Below the pieces are notes generated by a model that worked only from the letters and a program-made list of their open reading frames with translations, was not told where the DNA came from and made no database searches. This document shows, in pieces, positions 47,798-56,295 of a DNA stretch of 64,000 nucleotides. The stretch covers positions 78,168 through 142,167 of the forward strand of contig NZ_KB900539.1 of NCBI RefSeq assembly GCF_000378945.1, written 5' to 3'. The translations under genes were made by a program, and so were the position numbers. The DNA is from Methyloversatilis universalis EHg5. Its GTDB lineage: Bacteria; Pseudomonadota; Gammaproteobacteria; Burkholderiales; Rhodocyclaceae. The stretch's first letter is position 1, and every line of letters begins with the position of its first letter.

Positions 47798-48814
47798 ATG
47801 CGCAAGATTATATGCTCCCTGCTGGTCGCCCTTTCAAGCGCGACCGCTTTCGCCCAGTCGGCAGCGCCGGCCCTGGCCAATAACGCGCCCGATCGCCACG
47901 TCGTCAAGCCGGGCGACACGCTGTGGGGCATCGCCGGTCTGTTCCTGAAGGAGCCGTGGCGCTGGCCCGAGGTGTGGCGGCTGAACAAGGACCAGATCCG
48001 CAACCCCCACCTGATCTATCCGGGCCAGATCGTCTATCTCGAGGATTTCGGCGGGTCGCCGCGGCTGCGCGTGGCCCAGCCGGTAAAGCTGAGCCCGAAG
48101 ACCTATGAAGAGGCGGTCAAGGAGCCGATCGCGTCGATTCCGCACAAGGCGATCGAGCCTTTCCTGGCCAAGCCGATCGCGGTCGAAGCGAGCTTCAACG
48201 ACACCGCGCCGCGTATCGTCGGTACCGAAGAGGGCCGGGTCTATCTGAGCACCGGCGATACCGCCTACGTGAGCGGCGTGACCGACAAGGCGCTGAACTG
48301 GCACGTATACCGCCCGGCGGCGCCGATACGCGATCCGGAATCCACGCAGGTGATCGGTTACGAGGCGGAATACCTTGGCGAACTGAAGCTGGTGCGCGAG
48401 GGCGAACCGGCCACTTTCCAGGTCGTGTCCTCGCAGTACGAGATCGGAAAGGGCGACCGGCTGGTGCCGGCGCGTCCGCCGGAACTGGTGGCTTACGCGC
48501 CGCGTGCGCCGGAGAAGGACATCCAGGGCAGCGTGGCGCGCATCGTCGGCGGCGTCGCATCGTCCGGCCGCCACAACGTGGTGCTGCTGAACCGCGGCGC
48601 GGCCGATGGCGTCGAGGTGGGCCACGTGTTCGCCGCCTTCCTGGCCGGTGCCAAGGTCGATATCCGCGAAGAACAGAAGGTCGACACCTACCAGCTGCCG
48701 GACGAACGTTCCGGCCTGGTGTTCGTGTTCCGGGTGTACGACACCATTTCCTACGCGCTGGTGATGGACGCCAAGCGTCCGATCACGGTCGGCGACCGCT
48801 TCCGCAAGCCCTGA
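47798..48814 (+). CDS. Secreted LysM-domain protein
   Basis: This 338-residue protein has signal peptide MRKIICSLLVALSSATAFA. A single LysM domain lies at about 34-82 (HVVKPGDTLWGIAGLFLKEPWRWPEVWRLN...YPGQIVYL), followed by a long conserved C-terminal region without other domains that I recognise. LysM binds peptidoglycan, so it acts in the periplasm. The LysM-dprA order is common in betaproteobacteria. The ATG at 47798 opens the signal peptide. Confidence 0.94.
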   Translation: MRKIICSLLVALSSATAFAQSAAPALANNAPDRHVVKPGDTLWGIAGLFLKEPWRWPEVWRLNKDQIRNPHLIYPGQIVYLEDFGGSPRLRVAQPVKLSPKTYEEAVKEPIASIPHKAIEPFLAKPIAVEASFNDTAPRIVGTEEGRVYLSTGDTAYVSGVTDKALNWHVYRPAAPIRDPESTQVIGYEAEYLGELKLVREGEPATFQVVSSQYEIGKGDRLVPARPPELVAYAPRAPEKDIQGSVARIVGGVASSGRHNVVLLNRGAADGVEVGHVFAAFLAGAKVDIREEQKVDTYQLPDERSGLVFVFRVYDTISYALVMDAKRPITVGDRFRKP

Positions 48815-48836
48815 TCCGGTTCCGACGCGCGACCGC

Positions 48837-49928
48837 GTGCCGATAGAGCAACCGGCCTCCGCCGCAGCCTGGCTGCGGCTCACGCTGACCCGCGGTGTCG
48901 GGCTGGAATCGCAGCGTCGCCTGCTGTCCGCCTTCGGCCCGCCGGAACGCCTCTTCGCCGCCACGGGCACCGCGGTGCGCGCGGTGGTCGGAGACCGCAT
49001 CGCGCGCGCGCTGGCCAGCTTCGACGGCGACGATCAGATCGCCCGCACGCTGGACTGGGCTGCCCAGCCGGGTAACCACCTCGTCACGCTGGCCGATCCT
49101 ACCTACCCGCAGGCCCTGCTGGAAATTGCCGATCCGCCCACGCTGCTCTACGTGAAGGGCCGGGTCGAACTGCTGAATGCCCGTGCGCTGGCCATCGTCG
49201 GCGCGCGCAACGCCACAGCGCAGGGGGCATCGAACGCCGAACAGTTCGCCCGAGAGCTGTCGCGCGGTGGGCTCACCATCGTCAGCGGGCTCGCGCTGGG
49301 CTGCGACGCGGCGGCCCACGCCGGAGCATTGGAGGGGGCCGGCAGCACGATTGCGGTGATTGGCACCGGCGCCGACCGTATCTATCCATCACGCAATCAG
49401 GAACTCGCCCGCCGGATCGCCGAACAGGGCGCGGTCGTGACCGAATTTCCGCTCGGCACGCCGGCGCTGCGCGACAACTTTCCGCGCCGCAACCGCATCA
49501 TTTCCGGCCTGGCGCGCGGCGTGCTGGTGGTCGAGGCGGCCGCACGCAGCGGCACGCTGATTACCGCGCGGCTGGCCGGTGAACAGGGGCGCGAGGTGTT
49601 CGCCATTCCCGGCTCCATCCACTCGCCGCTGTCCAAGGGCTGCCATCAGCTGATCCGCCAGGGCGCCAAGCTGGTCGATGACGCGCGCGACATCCTGTCG
49701 GAACTGCAGCCGGCATCGCCCGCGCCAGCGGAGCCGCCGGCCGCGGCACCGGCCGGCGACGCACAGCGTGCCGTGCTCGACGCGATGGGTTTCGACCCGG
49801 TCGGAATCGATTTGCTGTCGCAACATACCGGCTTGACGGCGGACACCCTCTCCGCCATGCTGCTCTCACTGGAACTCGAAGATCGGGTGGCTACGCTGCC
49901 TGACGGGCGGTTCCAGCGATTGAAGTAG
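48837..49928 (+). CDS. dprA: DNA-processing protein DprA
   Basis: DprA (363 aa) loads RecA on incoming single-stranded DNA during transformation. It has an N-terminal helical domain (about 5-70) and the Rossmann core (LAIVGARNATAQG, IVSGLALGCDAAAHAGAL, FPRRNRIISGLARGVLVVEAA, REVFAIPGSIHSPLSKGCHQLI). A C-terminal winged helix follows after a Pro/Ala linker (about 285-305). The GTG start at 48837 lies 22 bp after the LysM gene. Confidence 0.97.
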   Translation: MPIEQPASAAAWLRLTLTRGVGLESQRRLLSAFGPPERLFAATGTAVRAVVGDRIARALASFDGDDQIARTLDWAAQPGNHLVTLADPTYPQALLEIADPPTLLYVKGRVELLNARALAIVGARNATAQGASNAEQFARELSRGGLTIVSGLALGCDAAAHAGALEGAGSTIAVIGTGADRIYPSRNQELARRIAEQGAVVTEFPLGTPALRDNFPRRNRIISGLARGVLVVEAAARSGTLITARLAGEQGREVFAIPGSIHSPLSKGCHQLIRQGAKLVDDARDILSELQPASPAPAEPPAAAPAGDAQRAVLDAMGFDPVGIDLLSQHTGLTADTLSAMLLSLELEDRVATLPDGRFQRLK

Positions 49929-50010
49929 CACGGCGACGCGCACTGCGCATCGCCGGGTGACAAACCCGCCGGTGGGCTTCCCCGCCGACCGGCTCGCGCG
50001 GAGCCGAATC

Positions 50011-50472
50011 ATGATCGACGTTCTGGTCTATCTTTTCGAAACTTACGCGCATCTGGACAGTTATCCCGAGCCCAACCAGCTTGCCCGCAAGCTGTCGGCC
50101 GCCGGTTTCGAGCAGGACGAAATCGAAGAAGCCATGGGCTGGCTGTCCGGCCTGGAAAGTGCCGGCGGCGCGGACAAGCCGCTGATCGAGGCCGAAAGCC
50201 GCTCCATCCGTCTGTATTCGCCGGAAGAGATGTCGCGTCTCGACACCGAGTGCCGCGGCTTCCTCGCCTTCCTCGAAGAGGCGGGCGCGATCAATGCGCT
50301 CACCCGTGAAATCGTGGTCGAACGCGCGCTGGCGCTCGAGGACGAGGATGTGTCCCTGTCCCAGCTGAAGGTGATCGTGCTGATGGTGCTGTGGAACCAG
50401 CAGGTCACCACCGACACGCTGGTACTGGAAGAACTGCTGTCCGACGACGACGAACCACGCGCGCCGCACTGA
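50011..50472 (+). CDS. smg: Smg/DUF494 family protein
   Basis: This 153-residue cytoplasmic protein begins MIDVLVYLFETYAHLDSYPEP and has EEAMGWLSGLE and LSQLKVIVLMVLWNQQ, the DUF494 signatures. The function is unknown. It follows dprA in most beta- and gammaproteobacteria. The ATG at 50011 is chosen over an earlier frame start at 49957. Confidence 0.95.
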   Translation: MIDVLVYLFETYAHLDSYPEPNQLARKLSAAGFEQDEIEEAMGWLSGLESAGGADKPLIEAESRSIRLYSPEEMSRLDTECRGFLAFLEEAGAINALTREIVVERALALEDEDVSLSQLKVIVLMVLWNQQVTTDTLVLEELLSDDDEPRAPH

Positions 50473-50659
50473 GTCCGGACGCCGTTGCGCCGGCGGCACA
50501 GGCCGTGTCGCCGGGTGAATCACGTCATGCAATAAATATGGCGTCGTTGCGACGTGTCTTGCCTGTTCCGATTTTTTGTCCCTATCATGCGCCGCTTTCA
50601 CGTCGCTTGAACCGGCGCGCATCCTGCGCGCACAAGCCGGCGGCAGGTATCGGGCAGGC

Positions 50660-53281
50660 ATGGGCAAGAAACTGATCATCGCGGAAAAGCCGTCGGTCGC
50701 GCAGGACATTGCGCGCGCCATGGGCGGTTTCACGCGCGAGGGCGACTATTTCGAGAGCGAGGACTATGTGCTGTCCTCGGCGGTCGGCCACCTGCTCGAA
50801 CTGGCAGTGCCGGAGGAATACGAGGTCAAGCGCGGCAAGTGGTCGTTCGCGCACCTGCCGGTCATTCCGCCCCGCTTCACGCTGAACCCGATCGACAAGA
50901 CCGCTGAGCGGCTGCGTCTGCTCACCCGGCTGATCAAGCGCAAGGACGTCGATGGCCTGGTGAACGCCTGTGACGCGGGGCGCGAGGGCGAGCTCATCTT
51001 CAATTACATCGTCGAGCACAGCAAGACGAACAAGCCGATCGAGCGGCTGTGGCTGCAGTCGATGACGGCGACCGCCATCCGCGACGGCTTTGCCGGCCTG
51101 CGCTCGGCGCAGGAGGTCGAAGGCCTGCGCCAGGCGGCGATGTCGCGCGCCGAGAGCGACTGGCTGATCGGCATCAACGGCACGCGGGCGATGACCGCGT
51201 TCAACTCGAAGACCGGCGGTTTCCACCTGACCACGGTCGGTCGCGTGCAGACGCCGACGCTGGCCATCGTGGTGCGGCGCGAGGAAGAGATCCGCCGCTT
51301 CAAGTCGCGTGACTACTGGGAAATCGAAGGCCGCTTCGGCGTTGCCGCCGGCGAATACGCCGGCCGCTGGTTCGACGAGAAGTTCAAGAAGCCGGAAGGC
51401 GACGAGCACGCCCGCGCCGAACGGCTGTGGGACGAGGCGAAGGCGAAAGCCATCCAGGCCAAGTGCGCTGGCAAGACCGGCACGGTCGAGGAAGAAGCCA
51501 AGCCCTCGACCCAGCTGTCGCCGCTGCTGTACGACCTCACCTCGCTGCAGCGTGAAGCCAACGGCCGCTTCGGCTTCTCCGCCCGCGTGACGCTGCAGAT
51601 CGCGCAGGCGCTGTACGAAAAGCACAAGGTATTGACCTACCCGCGTACCGACGCGCGCGCGCTGCCGGAGGACTATCTGCCGACGGTGAACGACGTGCTG
51701 GCCCGGCTGCCGCACACCTACGCGCCGCACGCGAACGAGATCGTCAAGCAGGGCTGGGTGCGCCCGAACAAGCGCATCTTCAACAACGCCAAGATTTCCG
51801 ACCACTTCGCCATCATTCCGACCGGCACCGAGCCGAAGTCGCTGTCCGAGGCGGAAGCGAAGATCTACGACATGGTCACCCGCCGCTTCCTGGCGGTGTT
51901 CTTCCCGGCCGCCGAGTACCGCGTGACCACCCGCATCACGCGGGTGGAAGGCGAAGCGTTCAAGACCGAAGGCAAGGTGCTGGTCAATGCCGGCTGGCTG
52001 GCGGTGTATGGCAAGGAAGCGCAGCTGGAAGAAGACGGCAAGGGCGGCGAAACCGCCGCCGCCAGTCTGGTGCCGGTCAAGCCGGGCGAAAGCGCGCGGG
52101 TCGAGGACATGCTGCTGAAGGCGCTGCAGACCAAGCCGCCGGCGCGCTATTCCGAAGCCACGCTGCTGACCGCGATGGAAGGTGCCGGCAAGACCATAGA
52201 CGACGAGGAACTGCGCGCCGCCATGGCCGGGCGCGGTCTCGGCACGCCGGCCACGCGCGCGCAGATCATCGAGAACCTCATCCTCGAGAACTACATGCTG
52301 CGCGAAGGCCGCGAACTGATTCCGACGGCCAAGGGCTTCCAGCTCATGATTGCGCTGCGCGGCCTGAAGATCGACGAACTGAGCTCGCCGGAACTGACCG
52401 GCGAGTGGGAATACAAGCTGTCGCGGATCGAGCGCGGCGAACTGTCGCGTGACGCCTTCATGCGCGAAATCGCCGACATGACGCAGCACATCGTGCATCA
52501 GGCGAAGAGCTACGAAAGCGACACCATCCCGGGCGACTTCGCGACGCTGCACGAGAAGTGCCCGCGCTGCGGCGGCGTGGTGAAGGAGAACTACAAGAAA
52601 TTCCAGTGCCAGAGCTGCGACTTTTCGCTGTGGAAGATTGTCGCCAGCCGCCAGTTCGAAACGCACGAGATCGACACGCTGCTGCGCGACCGTCAGATCG
52701 GCCCGCTGACCGGCTTCCGCAACAAGATGGGTCGTCCGTTCAACGCGGTGATCAAGCTGAACGATTCGCTGGAGCCGGAATTCGATTTCGGCCAGCCGCG
52801 CGAGGACGAGAACGCCGAGCCGGTCGATTTCTCGCAGCAGACGCCGCTCGGCCCCTGCCCGAAGTGTGCGGCCAGCGTGTTCGAACAGCCGATGTCCTAC
52901 CTCTGCGAAAAGTCGGTCGGCCCGGAAAAGAGCTGCGACTTCCGCTCGGGCAAGATCATCCTGCAGCAGCCGATCGAGCCGGAACAGATGCAGAAGCTGC
53001 TGACCGCCGGCCGCACCGATCTGCTGAAGGGCTTCGTGTCCTCGCGCACCAAGCGCAAGTTCTCGGCCTTCCTGGTGCGTCAGGCGGATGGCAAGGTCGG
53101 TTTCGAATTCGAGCCGCGCGCGGCCAAGCCGAAGGCCGGTGCCAAGACCAAGGCTGCGGCCGCCGACGCGGCGCCCGAGGCTGAAGCCGAAGCGCCGGTG
53201 AAGAAGACTGCGGCGAAGAAAACCACCGCGGCGGCCAAGAAGCCGGCCACCAAGGCCACGGCGCGCAAGAAGTCGGCCTGA
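50660..53281 (+). CDS. topB: DNA topoisomerase III with Lys/Ala-rich tail
   Basis: This 873-residue type IA topoisomerase has TOPRIM (IIAEKPSVAQDIARAMGG and ACDAGREGELIF). The catalytic Tyr lies at about residue 327 (VLTYPRTDARALP). Two C-terminal zinc modules follow (CPRCGGVVKENYKKFQCQSC and CPKCAASVFEQ...C...C). The last 45 residues are a Lys/Ala-rich tail resembling histone-like DNA-binding tails (KKTAAKKTTAAAKK). It decatenates or relaxes single-stranded regions. The ATG at 50660 matches the family start. Confidence 0.95.
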   Translation: MGKKLIIAEKPSVAQDIARAMGGFTREGDYFESEDYVLSSAVGHLLELAVPEEYEVKRGKWSFAHLPVIPPRFTLNPIDKTAERLRLLTRLIKRKDVDGLVNACDAGREGELIFNYIVEHSKTNKPIERLWLQSMTATAIRDGFAGLRSAQEVEGLRQAAMSRAESDWLIGINGTRAMTAFNSKTGGFHLTTVGRVQTPTLAIVVRREEEIRRFKSRDYWEIEGRFGVAAGEYAGRWFDEKFKKPEGDEHARAERLWDEAKAKAIQAKCAGKTGTVEEEAKPSTQLSPLLYDLTSLQREANGRFGFSARVTLQIAQALYEKHKVLTYPRTDARALPEDYLPTVNDVLARLPHTYAPHANEIVKQGWVRPNKRIFNNAKISDHFAIIPTGTEPKSLSEAEAKIYDMVTRRFLAVFFPAAEYRVTTRITRVEGEAFKTEGKVLVNAGWLAVYGKEAQLEEDGKGGETAAASLVPVKPGESARVEDMLLKALQTKPPARYSEATLLTAMEGAGKTIDDEELRAAMAGRGLGTPATRAQIIENLILENYMLREGRELIPTAKGFQLMIALRGLKIDELSSPELTGEWEYKLSRIERGELSRDAFMREIADMTQHIVHQAKSYESDTIPGDFATLHEKCPRCGGVVKENYKKFQCQSCDFSLWKIVASRQFETHEIDTLLRDRQIGPLTGFRNKMGRPFNAVIKLNDSLEPEFDFGQPREDENAEPVDFSQQTPLGPCPKCAASVFEQPMSYLCEKSVGPEKSCDFRSGKIILQQPIEPEQMQKLLTAGRTDLLKGFVSSRTKRKFSAFLVRQADGKVGFEFEPRAAKPKAGAKTKAAAADAAPEAEAEAPVKKTAAKKTTAAAKKPATKATARKKSA

Positions 53282-53282
53282 A

Positions 53283-53336
53283 CCGGCCGGTCACGGGCGC
53301 CCGCCGCGAAAGGCGGCTGCGCCCGACGTCGGCCGG
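53283..53336 (+). terminator. Large GC stem-loop after topB
   Basis: Outer arms CCGGCC (53283-53288) and GGCCGG (53331-53336) enclose GGGCGC/GCGCCC and GCCGC/GCGGC around a GAAA tetraloop. It lies just past the topB stop, in the gap to a convergent gene. There is no T-run, so it may terminate weakly, protect the 3' end, or be a repeat unit. Confidence 0.45.
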
Positions 53337-53393
53337 CCCTTCAGGCGCCGGCGGTGGGGCCATCCATGACCGGCCCTGCGGCCTGTGTCGGGC

Positions 53394-54332
53394 CTACGCC
53401 GCCGCGCTGTCCAGCCACACCTCCAGCCCCTGGGCATTCAATTCGATGTCCAGTCCCCACACCGCCATCGCCTGATCGCGGCTGAGCGTGCTGCCGTGCG
53501 CGCGCAGTTCGTCGAGCAGCAGCTTTTCCAGACCGTCCAGCAGCGCCTGCTTGCGGCCTTCGCCTGCGCCGGCACAGGCCTTCGCGATCGCCACGTGGGC
53601 CGCGATGCGCGCCAGCAGCGCGCGACCCAGCGCGGGCACACCGGTCACCTTGCCGTAGTGGGTCAGGTACATCGCCTGCGGATCGCGCGCCAGCATGCGT
53701 TCGACCGAGGCCTGCATGGCTGCCGGTTCGAACTGCACCGGCGAACTGGTCGGGAAGATGAAGGCGCGGCCATCGACCGTGCATTCGGGGTAGGCCAGGC
53801 CGAAGGTGTCGCCGGTGAACCAGCCTTGCGAGCGGGCGTCCCAGATGCAGTGGTGGTGGCGGGCGTGGCCCGGGGTGTCGATGAATTCCAGCGGCCGGCC
53901 GTTGAAGTCGAGCACGAAACCGTCATGCGTTTCGATCACCCGCGCGGCGTCCACCGGCAGGATGTCGCCGTACATGTCGGCCATCGCCTGTTCGCCATAG
54001 ACCGCGGTGGCGCCGGCGATCAGTTTCGACGGGTCGATCATGTGGCGCGCGCCGCGCGGATGCACCACCAGCTGCGCGTTCGGGAAGGCGCGCATCATGG
54101 CGCCAGCGCCGCTGGCGTGGTCCAGATGCACGTGGGTCAGGATGATGTAGCGCAGCGCCGCGGGCGCGATGCCTTTCTGCGCCAGCGCGGCCTGCACCCT
54201 GGGCAGCGAGTGGCCGGTGCCGCAATCGACCAGCGCCGCCTGCTCACCGGCGCGGACGAGATGGATGGACGCCATGCCGTGGCGGATCAGGTCGGCGTCG
54301 ATGGCCGAAATGTCGTGGTCGTAATCGATCAT
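53394..54332 (-). CDS. Metallo-beta-lactamase-fold hydrolase
   Basis: This 312-residue protein has the metal motif THVHLDHASG (HxHxDH, about 66-71), preceded by HLVRAGEQAALVDCGTGHSLP. It also carries HARHHHCIWD (about 155-165) and later TSSPVQFEP and YLTHYGKVTG. These match the MBL-fold group related to glyoxalase II and lactonases. The substrate cannot be named. The C-terminal about 100 residues are helical. It is a single gene with no informative neighbour. Confidence 0.92.
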   Translation of the reverse strand: MIDYDHDISAIDADLIRHGMASIHLVRAGEQAALVDCGTGHSLPRVQAALAQKGIAPAALRYIILTHVHLDHASGAGAMMRAFPNAQLVVHPRGARHMIDPSKLIAGATAVYGEQAMADMYGDILPVDAARVIETHDGFVLDFNGRPLEFIDTPGHARHHHCIWDARSQGWFTGDTFGLAYPECTVDGRAFIFPTSSPVQFEPAAMQASVERMLARDPQAMYLTHYGKVTGVPALGRALLARIAAHVAIAKACAGAGEGRKQALLDGLEKLLLDELRAHGSTLSRDQAMAVWGLDIELNAQGLEVWLDSAAA

Positions 54333-54410
54333 GCAGCGGACTCCGGTGAAAACCGGTGGACAGTATGAATCACTGTCCGGCCGGCTTCGTCGGTCCGCTG
54401 TGCCGTCGTC

Positions 54411-54920
54411 TCAGGAGCCGCGGCCGGCCTTGGCCTGTTCCTCTTCCATCAGTTCCTGGAAGCGGGCGTCGAATTCCTTGCGCAGCTGGCGCCGGACCTG
54501 GGCCGCGGTATGACGGCGCTGTTCGTCGGGCGAATGCGGGATGAGCGGCGGCACCGGGTGCGGCCGGCGGTCCTCGTCCATCGCCACCATGGTGAGGTAG
54601 CAGGTGTTGGTGTGGCGGGTGGTGTGTTCGCGGATGTTCTCGGTCACCACCTTGACGCCCACTTCCATCGAACTGGTGCCGGTGAAGTTGACCGAGGCGA
54701 AGAAGGTGACCAGTTCGCCGACATGGATGGGGCAGCGGAAGATGACCTGGTCCACCGACAGCGTGACCACATAGGACTGCGCATAGCGCGCGGCACAGGC
54801 ATAGGCGACCTGGTCGAGCAGCTTGAGCAGGGCGCCGCCATGCACGTTGCCGGAAAAGTTGGCCATGTCGGGCGTCATCAGCACCGTCATGGTGAGCTGG
54901 TGTTTGGGCAGTTCGTTCAT
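54411..54920 (-). CDS. Acyl-CoA thioesterase (hotdog fold)
   Basis: This 169-residue thioesterase carries MANFSGNVHGGALLKLLDQVAYACA and VGELVTFFASVNFTGTSSMEVGVKV, the YciA/acyl-CoA thioesterase II hotdog signature. The C-terminal tail is charged and helical. It should hydrolyse acyl-CoA in the cytoplasm. The ATG at 54920 is chosen, since the longer frame covers the neighbouring secreted gene. Confidence 0.94.
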   Translation of the reverse strand: MNELPKHQLTMTVLMTPDMANFSGNVHGGALLKLLDQVAYACAARYAQSYVVTLSVDQVIFRCPIHVGELVTFFASVNFTGTSSMEVGVKVVTENIREHTTRHTNTCYLTMVAMDEDRRPHPVPPLIPHSPDEQRRHTAAQVRRQLRKEFDARFQELMEEEQAKAGRGS

Positions 54921-54966
54921 CGCGTTCAGAGCGTGGATGTCGATCGGTGCCCGCAACCCGGTGCCG

Positions 54967-55329
54967 TCACTCGCGCCGTTCGATGCGCAAGCCCGGCTGG
55001 TCGTAGTCGCGGACGTTGCTGTACGGCCGCATCTGATAGACGCGGGTGCCGTTTGCATCCTCTTCGATGCGTACGCCCGGTTTCGAGTAGTCCCGGATCT
55101 GGGTGCCGCGCACGGTCGGGTAGATGTCCGTGGTGCGGCTGCGCGCGTTCGGCCGGATCAGCTCGCGCGGGTGCTGCCCTATCATGCCGCCCGGGCTGGC
55201 GCCGGTCATGCCCTGTCCGTAGCCCTCCGGCCCGAGCGGGGTGACCGGCACATGGCCGCTGCCGCCGGCGGCGGAAATCAGCGGTGAAACGGTCAGCAGT
55301 GTGGCTGCGAGCAGGCTGTGGATGTTCAT
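54967..55329 (-). CDS. Small secreted protein with RDY-PG-RIE repeats
   Basis: This 120-residue protein has signal peptide MNIHSLLAATLLTVSPLISA, a Gly/Pro-rich middle, and two copies of a short repeat: RDYSKPGVRIE (about 79-89) and RDYDQPGLRIE (about 107-117). I do not recognise a family. It is probably periplasmic or outer-membrane associated. It lies 46 bp upstream of the thioesterase gene on the same strand. The ATG sits at 55329. Confidence 0.8.
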   Translation of the reverse strand: MNIHSLLAATLLTVSPLISAAGGSGHVPVTPLGPEGYGQGMTGASPGGMIGQHPRELIRPNARSRTTDIYPTVRGTQIRDYSKPGVRIEEDANGTRVYQMRPYSNVRDYDQPGLRIERRE

Positions 55330-55500
55330 GGCGACCTCCCGGTCCGGTGGCACGACTGGATGATTCAAGTGTAGTGCCAAAGGCGGTGCCGGCCCTGCGC
55401 AGCCCGACACGGCCGCGATCGCTGGCACGGAGTGTGGATTGCGCGCCACAGCCTGCGCCGCCCCCGTGATGGATGCGCCGGCTTGTGGAATGATGCGCCC

Positions 55501-56295
55501 ATGAATCCTGATGACCGCAATCCTTTCGAATCCGCCCCGGACACCGCGCGCCCGGCGCCTGCCGACGAGTCCGGCGTCCGGCCGGTCGCCGGCGAACCCG
55601 ACTCCCGCACGGTAGATGCCGGCCAGGGCCTGGAATGGCTGCGCCAGGGCTGGCAGGCCTTCACCGCCGCGCCCGGCGTGTGGGTGGTGATCACGCTGCT
55701 GTGGGTGACCGCAGTGGTGGTGCTGAATCTGGTGCCGCTGTTCGGCATGATCGCCGCCACGCTGCTCGCGATGGTGACGGTGGGTGGTCTCATGACCGGC
55801 TGCCGGGCGCTGTCGCGTGGCGAACCGTTCGGCGTGCATCATCTGTGGGCCGGTTTCGGCGAGCAGATCAATCCGCTGCTGCTGCTGGGCGGTCTCTACC
55901 TGCTTGCTTCGCTGGCCATCGGCATGCTGGTGGTGCTGCTGTCGGCCATCGGCGCAGGTCTGGCCGGGCTGGCAGCGGTGGCTGGGCTGGCCATGCTGAT
56001 GGCGGCGATTCCGGCCATGTTCATCGTCGCCATCATGCTGATGGCGCCGGTGCTGATGGCGGTATGGTTCGCGCCGGCGCTGGTGGTGTTCCACGACATG
56101 AAGGCGCTGGACGCGATGAAGCTGAGCTTCTTCGCCAGCCTGCGCAATGCGCCCGCCTTCGTCGTGTTTTCGCTGCTCTACGTGGTGCTGGTGGTGCTGG
56201 CTTCGGTGCCGGCCATGCTGGGCTGGCTGGTGCTGCTGCCGGTCACTTTCGGCGCGATGTACGCCAGCTACCGCGACGTGTTCAGCCCGTCCTGA
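55501..56295 (+). CDS. BPSS1780-family membrane protein
   Basis: This 264-residue protein starts with a hydrophilic Pro-rich segment (about 1-40). QGLEWLRQGWQAFTAAPGVWVVITLLW opens a membrane domain of about five or six helices, ending TFGAMYASYRDVFSP. This is the BPSS1780 pattern common in betaproteobacteria, with no known function. The stop abuts the stop of the convergent photolyase gene with no base between them. Confidence 0.88.
   Translation: MNPDDRNPFESAPDTARPAPADESGVRPVAGEPDSRTVDAGQGLEWLRQGWQAFTAAPGVWVVITLLWVTAVVVLNLVPLFGMIAATLLAMVTVGGLMTGCRALSRGEPFGVHHLWAGFGEQINPLLLLGGLYLLASLAIGMLVVLLSAIGAGLAGLAAVAGLAMLMAAIPAMFIVAIMLMAPVLMAVWFAPALVVFHDMKALDAMKLSFFASLRNAPAFVVFSLLYVVLVVLASVPAMLGWLVLLPVTFGAMYASYRDVFSPS

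Noticed and set aside
49957-50010. 18-residue N-terminal extension of Smg
   Set aside because: The family begins at MIDVLVYLFE, so the extension is the leader between dprA and smg.
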